Positions 1 to 11,372 of a stretch of DNA of 64,000 bases are shown one piece after another (position 1 is the stretch's first letter; each line of letters starts with the position of its first letter). The stretch is from Endomychus coccineus (taxonomy: Eukaryota; Arthropoda; Insecta; Coleoptera; Endomychidae), in contig OY294071.1 of the NCBI GenBank assembly GCA_958510875.1, positions 34,192,581 through 34,256,580 on the forward strand, given 5' to 3'. Below the pieces are notes generated by a model. That model was given only the letters and a program-made list of their open reading frames with translations, ran no database searches and was not told the origin of the DNA. The position numbers and the translations under genes were made by a program.

Positions 1-204
1 GGGACTGTGGTTTTAAACTAATCGATCAACCTTTGTATAGTCCAGATATGTCCCAGTGACTATTACCTGTTTGGAAATTTGAAAAGGGACCTTCCGGGAT
101 GCCATTTCTGTGATGACGAAGAGGTGAAGCTTACAGTTTGGGCAAATTTTGAAGACAAGCCGAAGAAAGCTTATTTAGGGGTATTCAATTGTAGAGAAGT
201 GTCT

Positions 205-672
205 TCAAATCTAACCTACAGTATCGCTCTTCGGCTTTCACTGAAACACACAAACACACTTTTTATGAATCACGCGCGTGATCGCACATAATGTTGCGGT
301 ATCAGGGGCGTGATATACCGAATTCAATATTGTCACTGCTTCCTATAGCGTAGGTTCGAAACTTCAACCAGCCATGTTATGACAGGTTAGTTTGTTAAGT
401 TTTTCAATTGATAGTTTTTGAATGTATAAGAATATAACAATTCACAAAATAGATTATATGTAAATACGTAATATCAACTATAGAGTCCGCAATTCGTTTC
501 ATATTCCACGCCTGAAAACGCAACTTTATTAAATACGTAATATCAACTATTGAGTCCGCAATTCGTTTCATATTCCACGCCTGAAAACGCAACTTTATTT
601 CCGATCACGGGCGTGATTTACGAAATGTGTGTTTCGGTGAAAGCCGATACTGTACGTTAGATATGAATAATG
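205..672. repeat. Fold-back (inverted-repeat) element around a 69-bp tandem duplication
   Basis: The stretch at about 205-290 recurs in inverted, diverged form at about 600-672: both hold the string CTACAGTATCG/CGATACTGTACG, a run of AAACACAC and a short palindrome of the type ATCACGCGCGTGAT. The inner part holds an unrelated 69-bp tandem duplication. No protein is encoded that I recognise. This fits a small non-autonomous fold-back or MITE-like element. The ends are not sharply defined because the arms are imperfect and I see no clear target duplication. Confidence 0.5.
461..598. repeat. Two-copy 69-bp tandem repeat
   Basis: Units 461-529 and 530-598 are both 69 bp long and nearly identical, each beginning TAAATACGTAATATCAACTA and differing by about one base. 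The near-identity points to a recent duplication inside the older fold-back element. Short apparent reading frames here are by-products of the repeat. Confidence 0.9.
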
Positions 673-1369
673 CGGCCGCAAATTTTTGGCGATGCCCACG
701 TACCTTGTTCTCTTAATTCCAGGATTGAAATATGTGAAGAACGATGAATGATTGAAATATATGATTGTTGTAATAACCCTTTTATTCACCGAAGAGACAC
801 ACGGACATGATACTTATTATTATATTTGGAAGAAAGCGTATGTGTTAACAGCGTGAACAGTTTTAAACACTGTGGACCCTGTAAATGACGGTACATTGAC
901 ACCTAATATAATGACTTCGAATAGAGAAATGGGGTGGTCTAGATGGATATTTTTTGTGCGACGCTTGGCAACTCACGCCGCCGTCGTTTAGGGGCGGTGG
1001 GACTGTTGACTGCAGAAAGGTCGTCGGTTGAACGCCCGAGCCCAGCCAAAACCTTCACGCTCCAAGGCCAGACAAATATAGCTAATAAACAACTTATACT
1101 GGATATATTATTCAGAGCAATGATTCAATAGTTTTTAAAACCTGGAATTGCGTTATGCAGAGTTGGATAGGTTCAGAATTCAGTATTACGAGGGGCTTCC
1201 AAAAGTTGTTGTCACTATCATCTTGCTATTTCGACGGTTATCTACGTCATAGGTTCATTTTCCCATTATATGTTAACCTATCTACAAGGAAAACACGTAG
1301 ATTTTCTCCGGAAAATGTTGTGATTTCAATAATTCTAGAAATAGTACAGTAAGGAAAATATGGCTTTTG
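673..1369. other. No gene recognised; short GC-rich patch
   Basis: I see no gene. A GC-rich patch at about 950-1065 stands out from the AT-rich surroundings and has a short open frame on the plus strand, but its translation resembles nothing I know and it has no neighbours that would suggest a role. Confidence 0.4.
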
Positions 1370-1941
1370 TGGAAAAAACGACCGACGCTATTTTTTATCG
1401 AATCATTAGCGAAGGATGTTACAAGCTTAAAACCAGAAAGTTGCGGCCCCCTCTTGGGCATCTTATATATAAGGCGATTACACTGTCATTCTATACGTCG
1501 ATTTTAAAATAAATAAAACTTTCTCCATTCTAACATTTGTGAATTCTCATTACCCTGAATTCTGTGGGTATTTCCAAAATGAAAGCAATATATCCTCGTA
1601 ACATTGCAGTGTAGGGGAAACATTTCATATGTTTTCTAGGTTTTTTTCGGCTCTACAACTTTTATATTCCCACTATAGTGCTAAAATGGTTTTTCGCGTC
1701 GAAAAAGAGGAAAAAACTATTTTTGGAAACTTTGGCCACCTCAGAATGAGATAATACTGTTCTATATAATATTTGGTCAAACATTTTTTCTCTACGACCT
1801 ACCGTTCTCGCGGAAAATCAAATTCAAATATATTTTGATATTCCCATAAATGCCCAAGGGCGGGGGTTCCAACTTTTTGGTTTTATGCTTATCACATGCC
1901 CCGCTAACGAATTATGAAAAAAATAGCTTTGGTCATTTTTT
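1370..1941. repeat. Fold-back element with ~94-bp imperfect terminal inverted repeats
   Basis: The segment 1370-1463 is matched, inverted and diverged, by 1848-1941. Shared blocks include AAAACCAGAAAGTTG against AAAACCAAAAAGTTG, and CTCTTGGGCAT against CCCTTGGGCAT. The 384-bp centre is AT-rich and non-coding. This is the layout of a non-autonomous DNA transposon or fold-back element. No autonomous relative is visible in the window. Confidence 0.6.
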
Positions 1942-2104
1942 AACAGATTTACCGTTTTAAAAGCTAAGTCAAGTGAGTTTAGAAGATGACACGGATAGAC
2001 ATTTGATTGAAGAATTTATAAGTAAATTTAATCCATTATTAAATTAGATTGCTTGCTTCATGCACATAACATGAGATTGTGAAAAAAGATATACAGAATG
2101 TTAC

Positions 2105-2895
2105 CGAACCACCTAGTGAGAACTAAACGGTGACTTCTCTCCAGCAGACATCAACAGGAGACCTGCTTGCCTACGTAACACATGTATGGCAGAAATCTAT
2201 TGAAAAACATGGGGAATCTCTTGCTGCAGCAATGGATATCTCCGAAGCAGTTGACGCAATTGATGGAGATCTGGCAAAGATTTTGAAATGGGGATCTGAT
2301 AATCTAGTAGAGTTTGATACAACAAAAACTGAAGCTTGCGTCTTGTCCCGGAAGGCGGATCCCACAATTCCTAATATGATAATGTCAGGTACAATTGGTC
2401 CTATGAAGTCTTCCATAACCATGGTACTCTCTCATGGAACGATAATGTGAGGTCTATTGCGAAAACCGCTTCACAAAAACTTGGTTTTCTATTCCGTACC
2501 AAGAGCTAATTTACATCCTACAAGCTCTTCATAATCTACAAAGCACAGATTCAATCTGTCCTGAAGTATTGTTCACATGTTTGGTATTCGGTTTCCAAAC
2601 ATAACTGAAGCTCTTGGATTCCATCCAGAAGATAGCTATTCGTCTGATTGATGATGTTACACTTACGAGCTCATTGACCTCTCCATTTTCTATAGATATT
2701 TCCATGGTCGGTGTTCATGGGGAATCTCGTCTATTGTTCCACTACAAGAGATTCCAGATAGGCGGACTAGACAAGCTCAAACTGATCACCCGTTCATTAT
2801 CAAGCTCGAGACCTGCCGAACTTCTACCTACCAGACTTAGTTTTTCTAGCAAACAGCGAAGTTGTGGAACTCTTTACCTCCTCTCCACGTAAACG
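2105..2895 (+). pseudogene. LINE A (jockey-like) RT fragment, internally deleted
   Basis: This is a remnant of a jockey-like non-LTR retrotransposon that recurs through the window. It starts with a conserved early RT piece (STGDLLAYVTHVWQKS). It then jumps, without motifs A, B or the catalytic FADD, to the post-catalytic region (DLAKILKWGSDNLVEF, then ACVLSRKADPTIPNM). After frame changes it continues into the RT thumb and C-terminal region (IIYKAQI, SWIPSRR in another frame) ending near the family's conserved tail. Compared with the copies at 29.4-30.3 kb and 51.2-52.3 kb it lacks about 100 codons of the RT core. Frameshifts and stops make it non-functional. Assignment to the jockey group rests on the FADD-containing sister copies. 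Confidence 0.75.
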
Positions 2896-3913
2896 TAAAA
2901 AGTATATAAAAAAATCTTTTTCTCCAATTTATACTTCACCGGAACATATGCAAATGAACTCCCCTGTTGAATTTCAGAAAACAACTTTTCCTTCTTCCTA
3001 AATTCTTAAATACACAACATTTCAATTTCCTGAAAAATTTCATTATCTCTTGGGTGGAAAAATAAAACACGGACTATGCATCCGAAGAAATTTTTTATTA
3101 TAATAGTCTATGGAAAGATGTAAACAATTCAATTTTTGACAATATCATAAAAGTAACACTATCCACCCATCGAATTTATTTTTTAAGTTGAGTTATTTCT
3201 GAGATAACCAATAAAACCTATATTCTAACTCCGATCTTTAAAAGGCAATAACTTATTATGGGAGGTCTAAATCGAAAATTTTTATATGAACACCCACTTC
3301 AAATCGGCCAGAGAGGTCACTGTTTCATTTTTACTAGGCAGTTCCGGAACATCTGTATAAAATATGCTGAGATCATCATCTCGATAGCCAATAGTCCAAA
3401 ACTTTTGTGAAGCTGTTGCGAGAGGATTTCATGGAAAACAATGGATATTATCTGTTGTTTTGAGTAGATATGATACACATTCATAATATACAATCATATG
3501 ATTAATCTAAGAAATGTATTACGTCAATTCAAAATAACAAACAAATGACATTGTATTTTTGCATGATCATAGGATAACTTTTATGTCAATCTACTTATAA
3601 TCATTCACAATGGAAAAGAATCTTGATAGACAATCTGGCTACAAAATTCAGAGGCGGACGCTACAGGGAGGGATATCAAATCTTTCTCATCTTCATAAAA
3701 TATTCAAATTGTTCGTTATTCACAATAATTATTAATCTGGAATGGTCAATATGAGCATAGTTTTCAACAGGTTGATGCTGTAGCTCAAGAGGTTCCCGTA
3801 TATATTTCTTCTTGGATGTAACCATCAATTACAGAAATCAGCTATTAGTCCGATTATTCATCATGATATGCAGGATGGCTTGTTCTAATTACAGATCAAG
3901 CCATAATTGAAGC
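2896..3913. other. No gene recognised
   Basis: AT-rich sequence with no open frame of note on either strand and no repeat that I could match elsewhere in the window. Confidence 0.5.
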
Positions 3914-3916
3914 TTA

Positions 3917-4930
3917 AGCCGCGTCCAGACACAAGCATTTCAATGTAACATCGTAACAACGTAACTCCAACAAAATTTGTACGCGACGAGGTTACAGTGT
4001 TGCAAAGTAAAAGTCGCGAACATAGCGTCGCCACGTATCATCGGTACGTAACATTTATACGTTCCAGTCCTAGTTCGTGTCGGTAGCAAGATAGACAATA
4101 TGGACATGGAAGTTGCGGCTGCAGCATATATAGTTATGCACTATTTAGCAAAAAAAAAAATCGAGGGCAAGACGCTGGTGGTAGACAGAACTATACAGAA
4201 GTAGAAATGTATATGGTGGCCGTCATTTACTCCTGGACCTGAGGTTTCAATCAATTAGTGGCTTGTACAAAAATTTCACGAGAAAGCCTCCAACCGATTA
4301 AGAGTTTTTCATAAATTTAGTTGGTTCAAAAATATCAAGAAAAGATACTAACTGGAGACAGTCTATTTCTGTGTAAGAAAGGTTAGCAGTGACCATTCGT
4401 TTTCTGGTGACTGGGGATTCATTTACTAGCCTGTAATATCTTTTTAAAATTTCGAAGTAGTAAATAAGCACTATAATTCCGGAAGTGTGTCCATTAATTT
4501 TTTTTTGCATTCATTTGTAGTAGTTTTTAAATGCTTAGCAATTTCATCCCATGCATCATTTTTTTTTTTGTAATATTTGGGATGTTTGCTATTCCACAAA
4601 ATCTCCTTTTCTCTGTAAATCTCGATTAAATCGAGCACGATTTCTTGTGCAAAACAAACTCTAGTCTCAATAATAAATAAATAAACTAAAACTAGAGTTC
4701 TGTGCAAGCACATGTGCGAAACACGTCCAGATATGCAAACGGGGTGCTTAACATATGGTCGTATCATTCCTTTGATGCGACGGAGAAAAACCGACAACTG
4801 ATGGATCGCTGTGATGTTATGCTGCTACGTTACGTTGTTACAGTGTTACGCTGCTACGTTGTTACGGGGAAGCGTCCACACTAGTTACGCGACATGGTTA
4901 CGAGGTTCTGTTACATGTCTGGACGGGCCT
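3917..4930. mobile_element. PIF/Harbinger element, 1,014 bp, TTA target duplication
   Basis: The left end reads AGCCGCGTCCAGACA. The right end, read inward on the minus strand, is AGGCCCGTCCAGACA. Both are flanked by TTA (3914-3916 and 4931-4933). A 3-bp TTA/TWA duplication is the hallmark of PIF/Harbinger insertion. Inside lie a minus-strand MADF-type frame (4471-4797), the usual accessory protein of this superfamily, and a short plus-strand start (MDMEVAAAAYIVMHYLAKKK at 4101) that resembles a transposase N-terminus but is soon broken. At about 1 kb the element is far shorter than an autonomous copy, so it is an internally deleted derivative. Subterminal GTTAC-rich motifs (4820-4910 and 3940-4050) are repeated in both ends and may be transposase-binding sites (inference). 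Confidence 0.82.
4471..4797 (-). pseudogene. Harbinger-associated MADF/Myb-like protein fragment
   Basis: The C-terminal half carries a recognisable MADF domain: LIEIYREKEILWNSKHPKYY, then DAWDEIAKHLKTTTNECKKK. The aromatic/Trp positions and the KxAWxEIA and ECKKK blocks are conserved. MADF proteins in PIF/Harbinger elements bind DNA and help import the transposase. The frame stops just after the first MADF helix bundle, where family members usually continue with a WKNLRD-type segment. A separate minus-strand frame follows at 4298-4510, which suggests a frameshift. The first ~50 residues are probably not real coding. The gene lies inside the TTA-flanked element and is presumably dead. Confidence 0.7.
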
Positions 4931-4989
4931 TTAGAGGGTGCAAGACCGTAACGTTATGGTGATTCCAGAATTGGAATATATATTTATAT

Positions 4990-5712
4990 ATTTTCCAATC
5001 GCAGCAATCGCGCCAGGACAAGCAAGTCAGTTTACCGAAGCTACTCCTCCTCGCCGGTCGGTAAGTAGATTTCCTAAATCGTGTGCCCAAAGTAGTCTTA
5101 TTGAACCAAGAATGACTGCCTTCTGCATCCGGTCTATCAAGATCTGCGCAGAGCTCTTACAACTCTTAAAACACCGATAAACAGAACCACTAATATGACA
5201 TTGTAGCCTGGGTATAGCGTGCGGAGCTCGAACAGGAGATCTTGATACTTTGTCCATTTTTCCTCCTCTTTCAAGACTATGTTCTTCTCTGCCGGAGCCG
5301 AGAATTCGTTGACATACATAGTCTTCGTTTGTTTATCGAGGAGGACAATGTCGGGATTATTTGCTTGTATGGACCTGATGGTCGGAAACGGGTAATTCCA
5401 GTGGATCTGACATCTTTCGTTTCCGACAACGGACTCAAAATCTCCTGACATGTAAGGCATCACCACCGGCTCTTGGTCTATTCCGTACAAGTGCCTCAGA
5501 TGGTAATACAGCACCCGTAGGGGTGCATTTTGGCGACGGGTGTACGCTGAGGTCACTTTTGCCGGACATGCCGACAGCAGGTGGAAAAGCGTCTCAGGCG
5601 TCTGTCGACAGGCTCTGCAGCTGACATCACTTTGCGGCGATAGACCAGGGTGTTGGTTGCGCCATCTTGGCCAGCTGCGGTAAATCCCTCGGTCTCGGAT
5701 GTAAGACCGATA
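4990..5712 (-). pseudogene. RLE-type LINE (R2/R4-like) 3' fragment
   Basis: This is a second copy of the RLE LINE described at 56-58 kb, read on the minus strand and 5'-truncated near 5712. The translation covers the end of the RT-linked region, a zinc-knuckle region damaged by a short deletion (near 5620), and the restriction-like endonuclease: PDIVLLDKQTKTMYV, SAPAEKNI and EEEKWTKYQDLLFEL are nearly identical to the longer copy. A second deletion near 5165 removes part of the C-terminal tail. The 3' untranslated part is shared with the longer copy (GCTACTCCTCC and GGTCGGTAAGTAG blocks). The 3' end abuts a TA-rich stretch at about 4975-4995. Confidence 0.82.
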
Positions 5713-5834
5713 AAGATTTGTTCAGGAAATATGAAGAGGTGCAGAATAGAATTTCAAACAGTTTACTCTGTTGAAGATAAAACATTCAGGTTCGAGTTGA
5801 AACAATGTTCACTTCTATATTATAATGCATCAAA

Positions 5835-6470
5835 ATGAGGGCAGACATGTCCAGAGCACTTAGACGGCTTGATTAGATCCATTGTTCGCCCCTTAATAAA
5901 AGACTCAGTACAGCATGCATAAGACGGCGCCCGAGGCTAGGATCATGCTTGGTTGATGTCTCTTATGGCCTCAGGTGGCATGTATGCGTTGCCGAGGAGG
6001 TATAGCTCAATAGAAGCCAGTGCTTGACATTCTACAAGGATATGAGAGGCAGTTTCGTCCGCATCTACTACAACCTGGGTCATCAACGATGCTCTTTAAG
6101 TGTAGACGTTTATTCATGTGACAGTGTCCTGTGAGGAGTCCTGGGACCAGTTCTAAGCCTCTTCTGCTCATAGAGAGAAGGGTTTTCGAGCGTTCGAGCG
6201 AGAACCCAGGGATGTGGGGCTTTGCATGCCTCATACCGGGGGTCACTGTCTATCCAATAGCTTTCTGGGGACGTGGAGCCAGGTGGTCAATGAGATTCCG
6301 ATCATTGAATCGTTACCAGTGGTACCTCTATGGATTCTCATTTGGCTAATTCATCGACCATTTGTTCCTACTGGCTGATTCAGCCAGGTTCTCCCTGTCT
6401 ACTACATACAAGAACTGTTCCAAGGCAGGTATTTAGAAAGATATAAGAATCCATGGCATGGTTTCGATAT
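5835..6470 (-). pseudogene. LINE B (RNase H-bearing I/R1 group) 3' fragment
   Basis: On the minus strand this is the last part of the polyprotein: a remnant of the RNase H region (NLAESASRNKW near 6400), then a conserved segment (LERSKTLLSMSRRGLELVPG, LLTGHCHMNKRLH), then the C-terminal zinc knuckle starting CSRCG and a broken ASHIL-type block. The terminal untranslated part (GCTTGATTAGATCCATTG) matches the 3' ends of the copies at 17.3 and 46.3 kb. RT is absent, so this is a 5'-truncated dead copy. Confidence 0.72.
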
Positions 6471-7149
6471 TCTGAGCTGCAATCTACGCCATTAAGGCAC
6501 ATGAATAAAATAATATTATAATACGAGCAACTATTCTCAATAGTCTCCTTCTACAGAACAATAGGTGCCCATGTAATCTAACAGAGAAAAAAAACGATTA
6601 TCAATTTTAACGATAGTAATTATAATCGTTATCGAATTCAGTGGTTTGGTTAATTCCAGTTAAGACCAATTTAGCTTATAGACAGCAGACATCAAAGTAC
6701 AATAAACGGATAAATTAGTATTAGCAGGAATTATGATAAACCCGGCAATTTTAAGGACATTCACTTTACGGATGTTATGATGCCAGTGTCTGCTTAGTTG
6801 ATGTTTTGTTATTAATTTGTCTGCACCCACATTTAACATTCCAAGTTTCACTAACCCCAAAATTATATGAAACGATTAAATATTTCAAGGTAACCTTCCG
6901 AGAGTTACTAACTCATAAACAAATCGTCATTTATTCCTATTTTATATCGATTCATCTCCATGCAATCCTTCCATTATTAAAGCTCTCCAAGGCGCCTTTT
7001 TTGATCCTATTTTTGAGTTACTGAAACTCACACAAATAATGTCATAAACACAAGGTGGTAATATACAGAAAAGCGCAAATTCTGAACTCCTGTATATTCC
7101 CATTTTCCCTGATACCTACTATATGATGATTTCTAGATAAAACAGGAAC
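6471..7149. other. No gene recognised
   Basis: AT-rich, no recognisable element. Short frames around 6660-7024 have no similarity that I recognise. Confidence 0.45.
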
Positions 7150-8384
7150 TGTGGTTTGACAAGCTCATCAAAGTAACCCTTGAGCTGGACACACTGCCAG
7201 AGATTACCTTCTCTGGCAAGGTTGTGCAACTCAAAGGATCGGTGAAGTTTCTGGGAATATTTCTAAACTCTAAACTGACTTGGCGCGAACATCTCGAATA
7301 TCGATTGACGAAGGCCTCTGCGTCCTTTTGGGCATGCAGAAGAGTCTTCAGCAGGGCATGAGGATTTCAGCAAAAGATCCTTCATTAGATCTATACCTCT
7401 GTGATCAGGCCTATGGTCACCTATGCTACGGTAGTTTGGTGGTCGGGGACAAGGACTGGTATGTCCCAGCGCACCTTGGACCGACTGCAGCGGCTTGCAT
7501 GCGTAGGCATATTGAGCGATATGAGGTCGGCTCCAACGAGGGCCCTTGATTCTCTCGCCGGATTACCGCCTCTACACTTATATATAAAAAGTGAGGTCAT
7601 GAGAACGGCTCTCGTGGACACTCAACGATTTTAAGTGAGGCAATTCCTAAATGCCCCATACTAGAAATGAAGCAAGAAAGCATTATTCTAGCTATATGTC
7701 CCACTTCTCCCAAAATCCTCATCCCGGATAGCGGAGATTGGAGTAACAAAACTCTCACCCTACTGCCACCAGGTGGGCTCGTATGGATCAAAGACGGGTC
7801 GAAGGTAGGTCAGGCTCCTGGGGCGGGAGTGTATCTGAAAAGGCAAAGGTCAGTATCTCAGTGACTCTAGGTGCCTACTGCACTGTTTTTAGGCGGGGGT
7901 CTACGTCCAGCGCCCCTGTTGGACAGGAGTCGATGGTCGCTTTATCAAACTGCGTGGGTGGTCTCGCCCTACTGGGTTAACTGAACAAAGAGTGGTCTGA
8001 ATTGTTGTGGGAATCACCACGCATGAGGCAGGGTAAGCTCTTCATTATAGAGAATCCAAGCCGGTCACTGTCGTCTTAACATACACCTTCATATTATGTG
8101 CATCGCAGATGATCCTATATGGATGAAATGAGGAGAGGCGGAAGAAACTGCCTCTCACATTCTGTTGGAATGCCCTGCTTTGACATTCCTCAGGTGCTGT
8201 CACTTCGAAGGATCAAAACTGCTCCCAAAAGAACTTATGGAAGCCAGCGTTGGTGATTTTCTGGGTTTCTGGTGAGCCACAAACCTGCTGACCACGGGGC
8301 GCACAATGGGCCAACTGGTGTTGCCTAAGTGCTTCTGGGAGCTCAGCCCCCTTCTCTCAAATGATGATGATGCTAATGATGAAC
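7150..8384 (+). pseudogene. LINE B2 (RNase H-bearing I/R1 group) fragment with (ATG)n tail
   Basis: This is a relative of LINE B covering the end of the RT and the RNase H/C-terminal part, with many frameshifts. Recognisable blocks in order are GSVKFLGIFLNSKLTWREHL, AYRLTKASASFWACRR, VIRPMVTYATVVWWSGTR, RLQRLACVGILSDMRSAPTR and ALDSLAGLPPLHLYIKSEV. A degraded RNase H region and a zinc-knuckle segment follow (reading TASHILLECPAL after correction by eye of the sister copies). It ends in a short ATG-repeat tail (8362-8384). The same tail, as CAT repeats, marks the minus-strand copy at 54241. Not functional. Confidence 0.78.
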
Positions 8385-9104
8385 CCTTGAGCGATTCATG
8401 CTGATGTGAACGCTTCTAGGATGCCTATAGCTCACCTGAAAAAATATCAGAAGAGATATGATTTTTTCAGAACATTTTGTAAATGTAACAGACTATCTTA
8501 TGTTCATAATCTGTTATTATTCAGTCTAACTTGTTTTAATCAACTAAGAGACAATAAATAACAAGCGACGATTATTATAAAATGTTTATGAAACTATTTA
8601 ATCGATATTCCATCCTGTACGCAATTATCCAACGAAAAAATCATCAGAAAAATGCCAGTTATAATAAATAAATATAAGTTGACATTTATATGTATATATT
8701 TTTTGTAATTTAAATGAGTTCATTGTCGTTCTTGAGATAAGAAGATTTATTTTCCTCTTGTTCTTGAAAGATCACGTAACGATTATAAAATAATTTCGTA
8801 TTACAAATGTTTAAAGAACATTTTTCTAATTCGGGAAATAGTACATACGTTTTGTTTATTGTTGTTTTTGACGCGTAGCTTAATATTCATGTAAGCATGT
8901 TCCTTTCAATACAAGAAAATGTACTAGTTAATATTCGTTTGAGAAAATGAGGTAATAAATATACGTTGATGCTCTACATTTCGTTGCATAATATGAACAT
9001 AGTTGTAGAAAGTGCGATATTTGTTGCCAAATTCAAACCATAGCCTTCAGTTGGTGGTGGCTTACAAGGGACTACTGACAGGTGGGTATTCTGAAGTAGA
9101 TAAT
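8385..9104. other. No gene recognised
   Basis: Very AT-rich, with no coding signal or repeat that I can match. Confidence 0.45.
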
Positions 9105-9460
9105 CATATTAGAGATTGTGAGATCCGTCTTCCTGGAGATGATACACGCTTACATTGGTTGCATTAAACTCTACAATCTGGCTCTGTCTCGCTTCTCTGG
9201 CTTTATTGAATGGTATATGAACTCTAGATGAGAAAACGGTATAAAGTGTACCATAATCTGCAAAGCTGTGGACGGGATAAGTGATCACTTCCAATAGATC
9301 GATGATGTGGAGCAGAAACAAAGTTGGTGCCAATACACATCCCTGTGGAACACCAGCGTATGTATCGGAGGATACTCCGTCAACCACCACATGAAGTGAT
9401 CTATCTGAGAGGAAACTCGATAGTGAGCGACAGAGTTGAGGCGCAAACCATATGACGGAA
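9105..9460 (-). pseudogene. LINE A (jockey-like) RT core fragment
   Basis: Minus-strand fragment containing RT motif B (YAGVPQGCVLAPTLFLLHI) and the motif C region, where the catalytic FADD has become FADYGT (near 9250), followed by HTAFSSR-type and ATNVSVYHLQ-type family sequence. The loss of the second catalytic aspartate alone would inactivate it. It is about 350 bp long and isolated in AT-rich DNA. Confidence 0.78.
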
Positions 9461-10849
9461 GTAATTATCTTTATGTTTCAAACTTGTGTACTCCGAGCTT
9501 CAGTGACGCAGAAAATTTCAAATGCTCTATCTATCATGAGTATAGAGAGTGACATATTGCGAGAAACAAGATTTTGATGATGTCACCAATTCTTTCGTCT
9601 CAAAAAAGGTTAGAAAGGTGCTTGTGTGGATTTATATAACTGAAAAAATCAGTTTAGATATAATACATAATATTATTTATTATTTACATATTATTTAATA
9701 TTAACAGAAAATTAATGTTGTCAGAAATAAAAATATATTATATACAATAATTATTGAATTGTTTGAATGTCTTCTTGTCATTCGTAGCCCATTTTTTGTG
9801 TCATTTTGTATCTGCAGTGGAGGGGGGTATGGCACCCGCAAGGGTTAATGCGGCACTGGATAAGTTGACCATATTATAATTTGAAAAAATACGGCTATGT
9901 AGGGATTAGTGATGATGATTGAATATAGTTTAGCTGAATTTTATTTGGGTAATTCTTTATGTTGTATTCGACCTTTCACAATGCTTTTTATTTATTATTA
10001 TTAGAATCTTGATATGGACGTTGGTAGAGTCAGTCAATCTACCTACCTGTTCGACCCAAAATGTTAATGCCTTTCATAATACATATCAAGGCAATTTAAA
10101 ACCGATACTGAAACAGAAACTTACATTAACTTTGATTCATATTTCCAATACTGTAACTGCAATATAACCTTACAATTTCATTAAATTTATTACTTACTAC
10201 CAAAGACGTTTTTCATTTCACATCATACTTTGTCATAATAATAGAAGGAGCTTGAAATAGAGGTTAGTAAGTGAACCGATCATGAATGTTCATGGAAGAA
10301 TAATGCACAAAAGTCTCTCGGTGATTTTCCGTTTTTTTGTATATCGCAGCTCTTTTGTTTCGGAAATATTAATGTGAGAATTGTTTGTTGTACCTGCTTA
10401 TTTATCGGGTCACATTCTTCGCTAACTTTTTCGTCATTTTATTTTTTAATGCAAACTAAATAATAAATAAAACTACTTTGTTTTACTACCACTGATATTT
10501 AATATATAATGGAGTCATTCTACGGAAGAATGAGGCGAGGTTCGTAAAAATTTGATAGAGGTTGGGGAGGTGGAAAAAGTTGTTTCTTGTGATAGAGTAA
10601 TGATATTCCAGAATTTCTACAAGAAATCCCAAAAATCCCAAAAACTGGTTTCTGGGCCTTTTTTTAGGTCAGTTTTGAATTTTTAATTTTTTTCATCCCC
10701 TTAGACTTGTGACTGAAGTTTGGGAGTTAGACCCTTTTATTGTTCATGTTCAAGGAAGCTTTGGTTCAAATTTGGAGTGTTTGCAATCATTACTTCCCCA
10801 AGCATTTTCTGCTTTTAGTATTATACTTGTGACCATACATTTTTTTTGT
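9461..10849. other. No gene recognised
   Basis: AT-rich DNA. Nothing coding is recognisable. A GC-richer patch at about 9815-9865 is too short to identify. Confidence 0.4.
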
Positions 10850-11150
10850 AAATATTGCTTAGAAATTCCTCTATCGCATTCTAAACAATTTTATTTATAT
10901 ACTGTGTGGGCTTATCTTTAGGTATTAAAGGTTTTAGACTTGAAATATATTTGGCAACACAGTTAGTAGGCTTATGCCCATTATTTATATAATTTTTAAA
11001 CATTTCTTGATTTTCTATGAGGTCTCCGTGTAATGTTATGAAATTATCTTCATTAACTTTTATATTTTTCATATATGACGTACCATTATAAATTTTGCTT
11101 ATTCTTTCTCTTAAAAATTGTTTTTGGGTAGCCATTCATTTCCAGTATAT
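10850..11150 (-). pseudogene. Penelope-like element fragment (RT-GIY-YIG linker and endonuclease start)
   Basis: The minus-strand frame starting near 11135 contains ISKIYNGTSY, HKPTNCVAKYIS and a PKDKPTQYINKIV stretch. These align with RINKIYNGTSY, HKPTNCVGKYFS and the following GIY-YIG start in the Penelope-like copy at 62.9-63.2 kb. The HKPTN-C-KY block precedes the GIY-YIG endonuclease in Penelope-like elements. The cysteine-rich GIY-YIG start itself is garbled here. It is a short dead fragment, recognised mainly by comparison with the longer copy. Confidence 0.72.
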
Positions 11151-11169
11151 TACGAACTATTTTCAAAAA

Positions 11170-11240
11170 GTACGTTAAGAGAAAAATAGTAAACATATGT
11201 GTTAGGGTGATCTATTTCATTAGAATTTATATATAATTCA
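11170..11240 (+). repeat. Penelope pLTR-end fragment (downstream of the hammerhead motif)
   Basis: CATATGTGTTAGGGTGATCT and the following ATTTATATATA match the terminal sequence of both Penelope-like copies at 59.85 and 63.96 kb (CATATGTGTTAGTGTGATCT in the minus copy). The similarity starts close to where the hammerhead motif ends in those copies; the ribozyme core itself is absent. It lies back to back with the minus-strand Penelope fragment at 10850-11150. Confidence 0.6.
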
Positions 11241-11287
11241 TACTGGGGTCAAGAGTCATTATTAATAAATTTTTTAAATAAACGTTT

Positions 11288-11372
11288 ATTGAGGAATTTG
11301 TACAGGGTATTATTCATTGTACTGTTCGTTTATTTTTAAACAATGAATATTACACTGTACACGTTCCTCAAT
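11288..11372. repeat. Short hairpin / MITE-like inverted repeat
   Basis: 11288-11319 and 11341-11372 are 32-bp inverted copies with few mismatches (ATTGAGGAATTTGTACAGGG against ATTGAGGAACGTGTACAGTG when read from each side). The 21-bp loop is AT-rich. No coding content. Confidence 0.65.
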
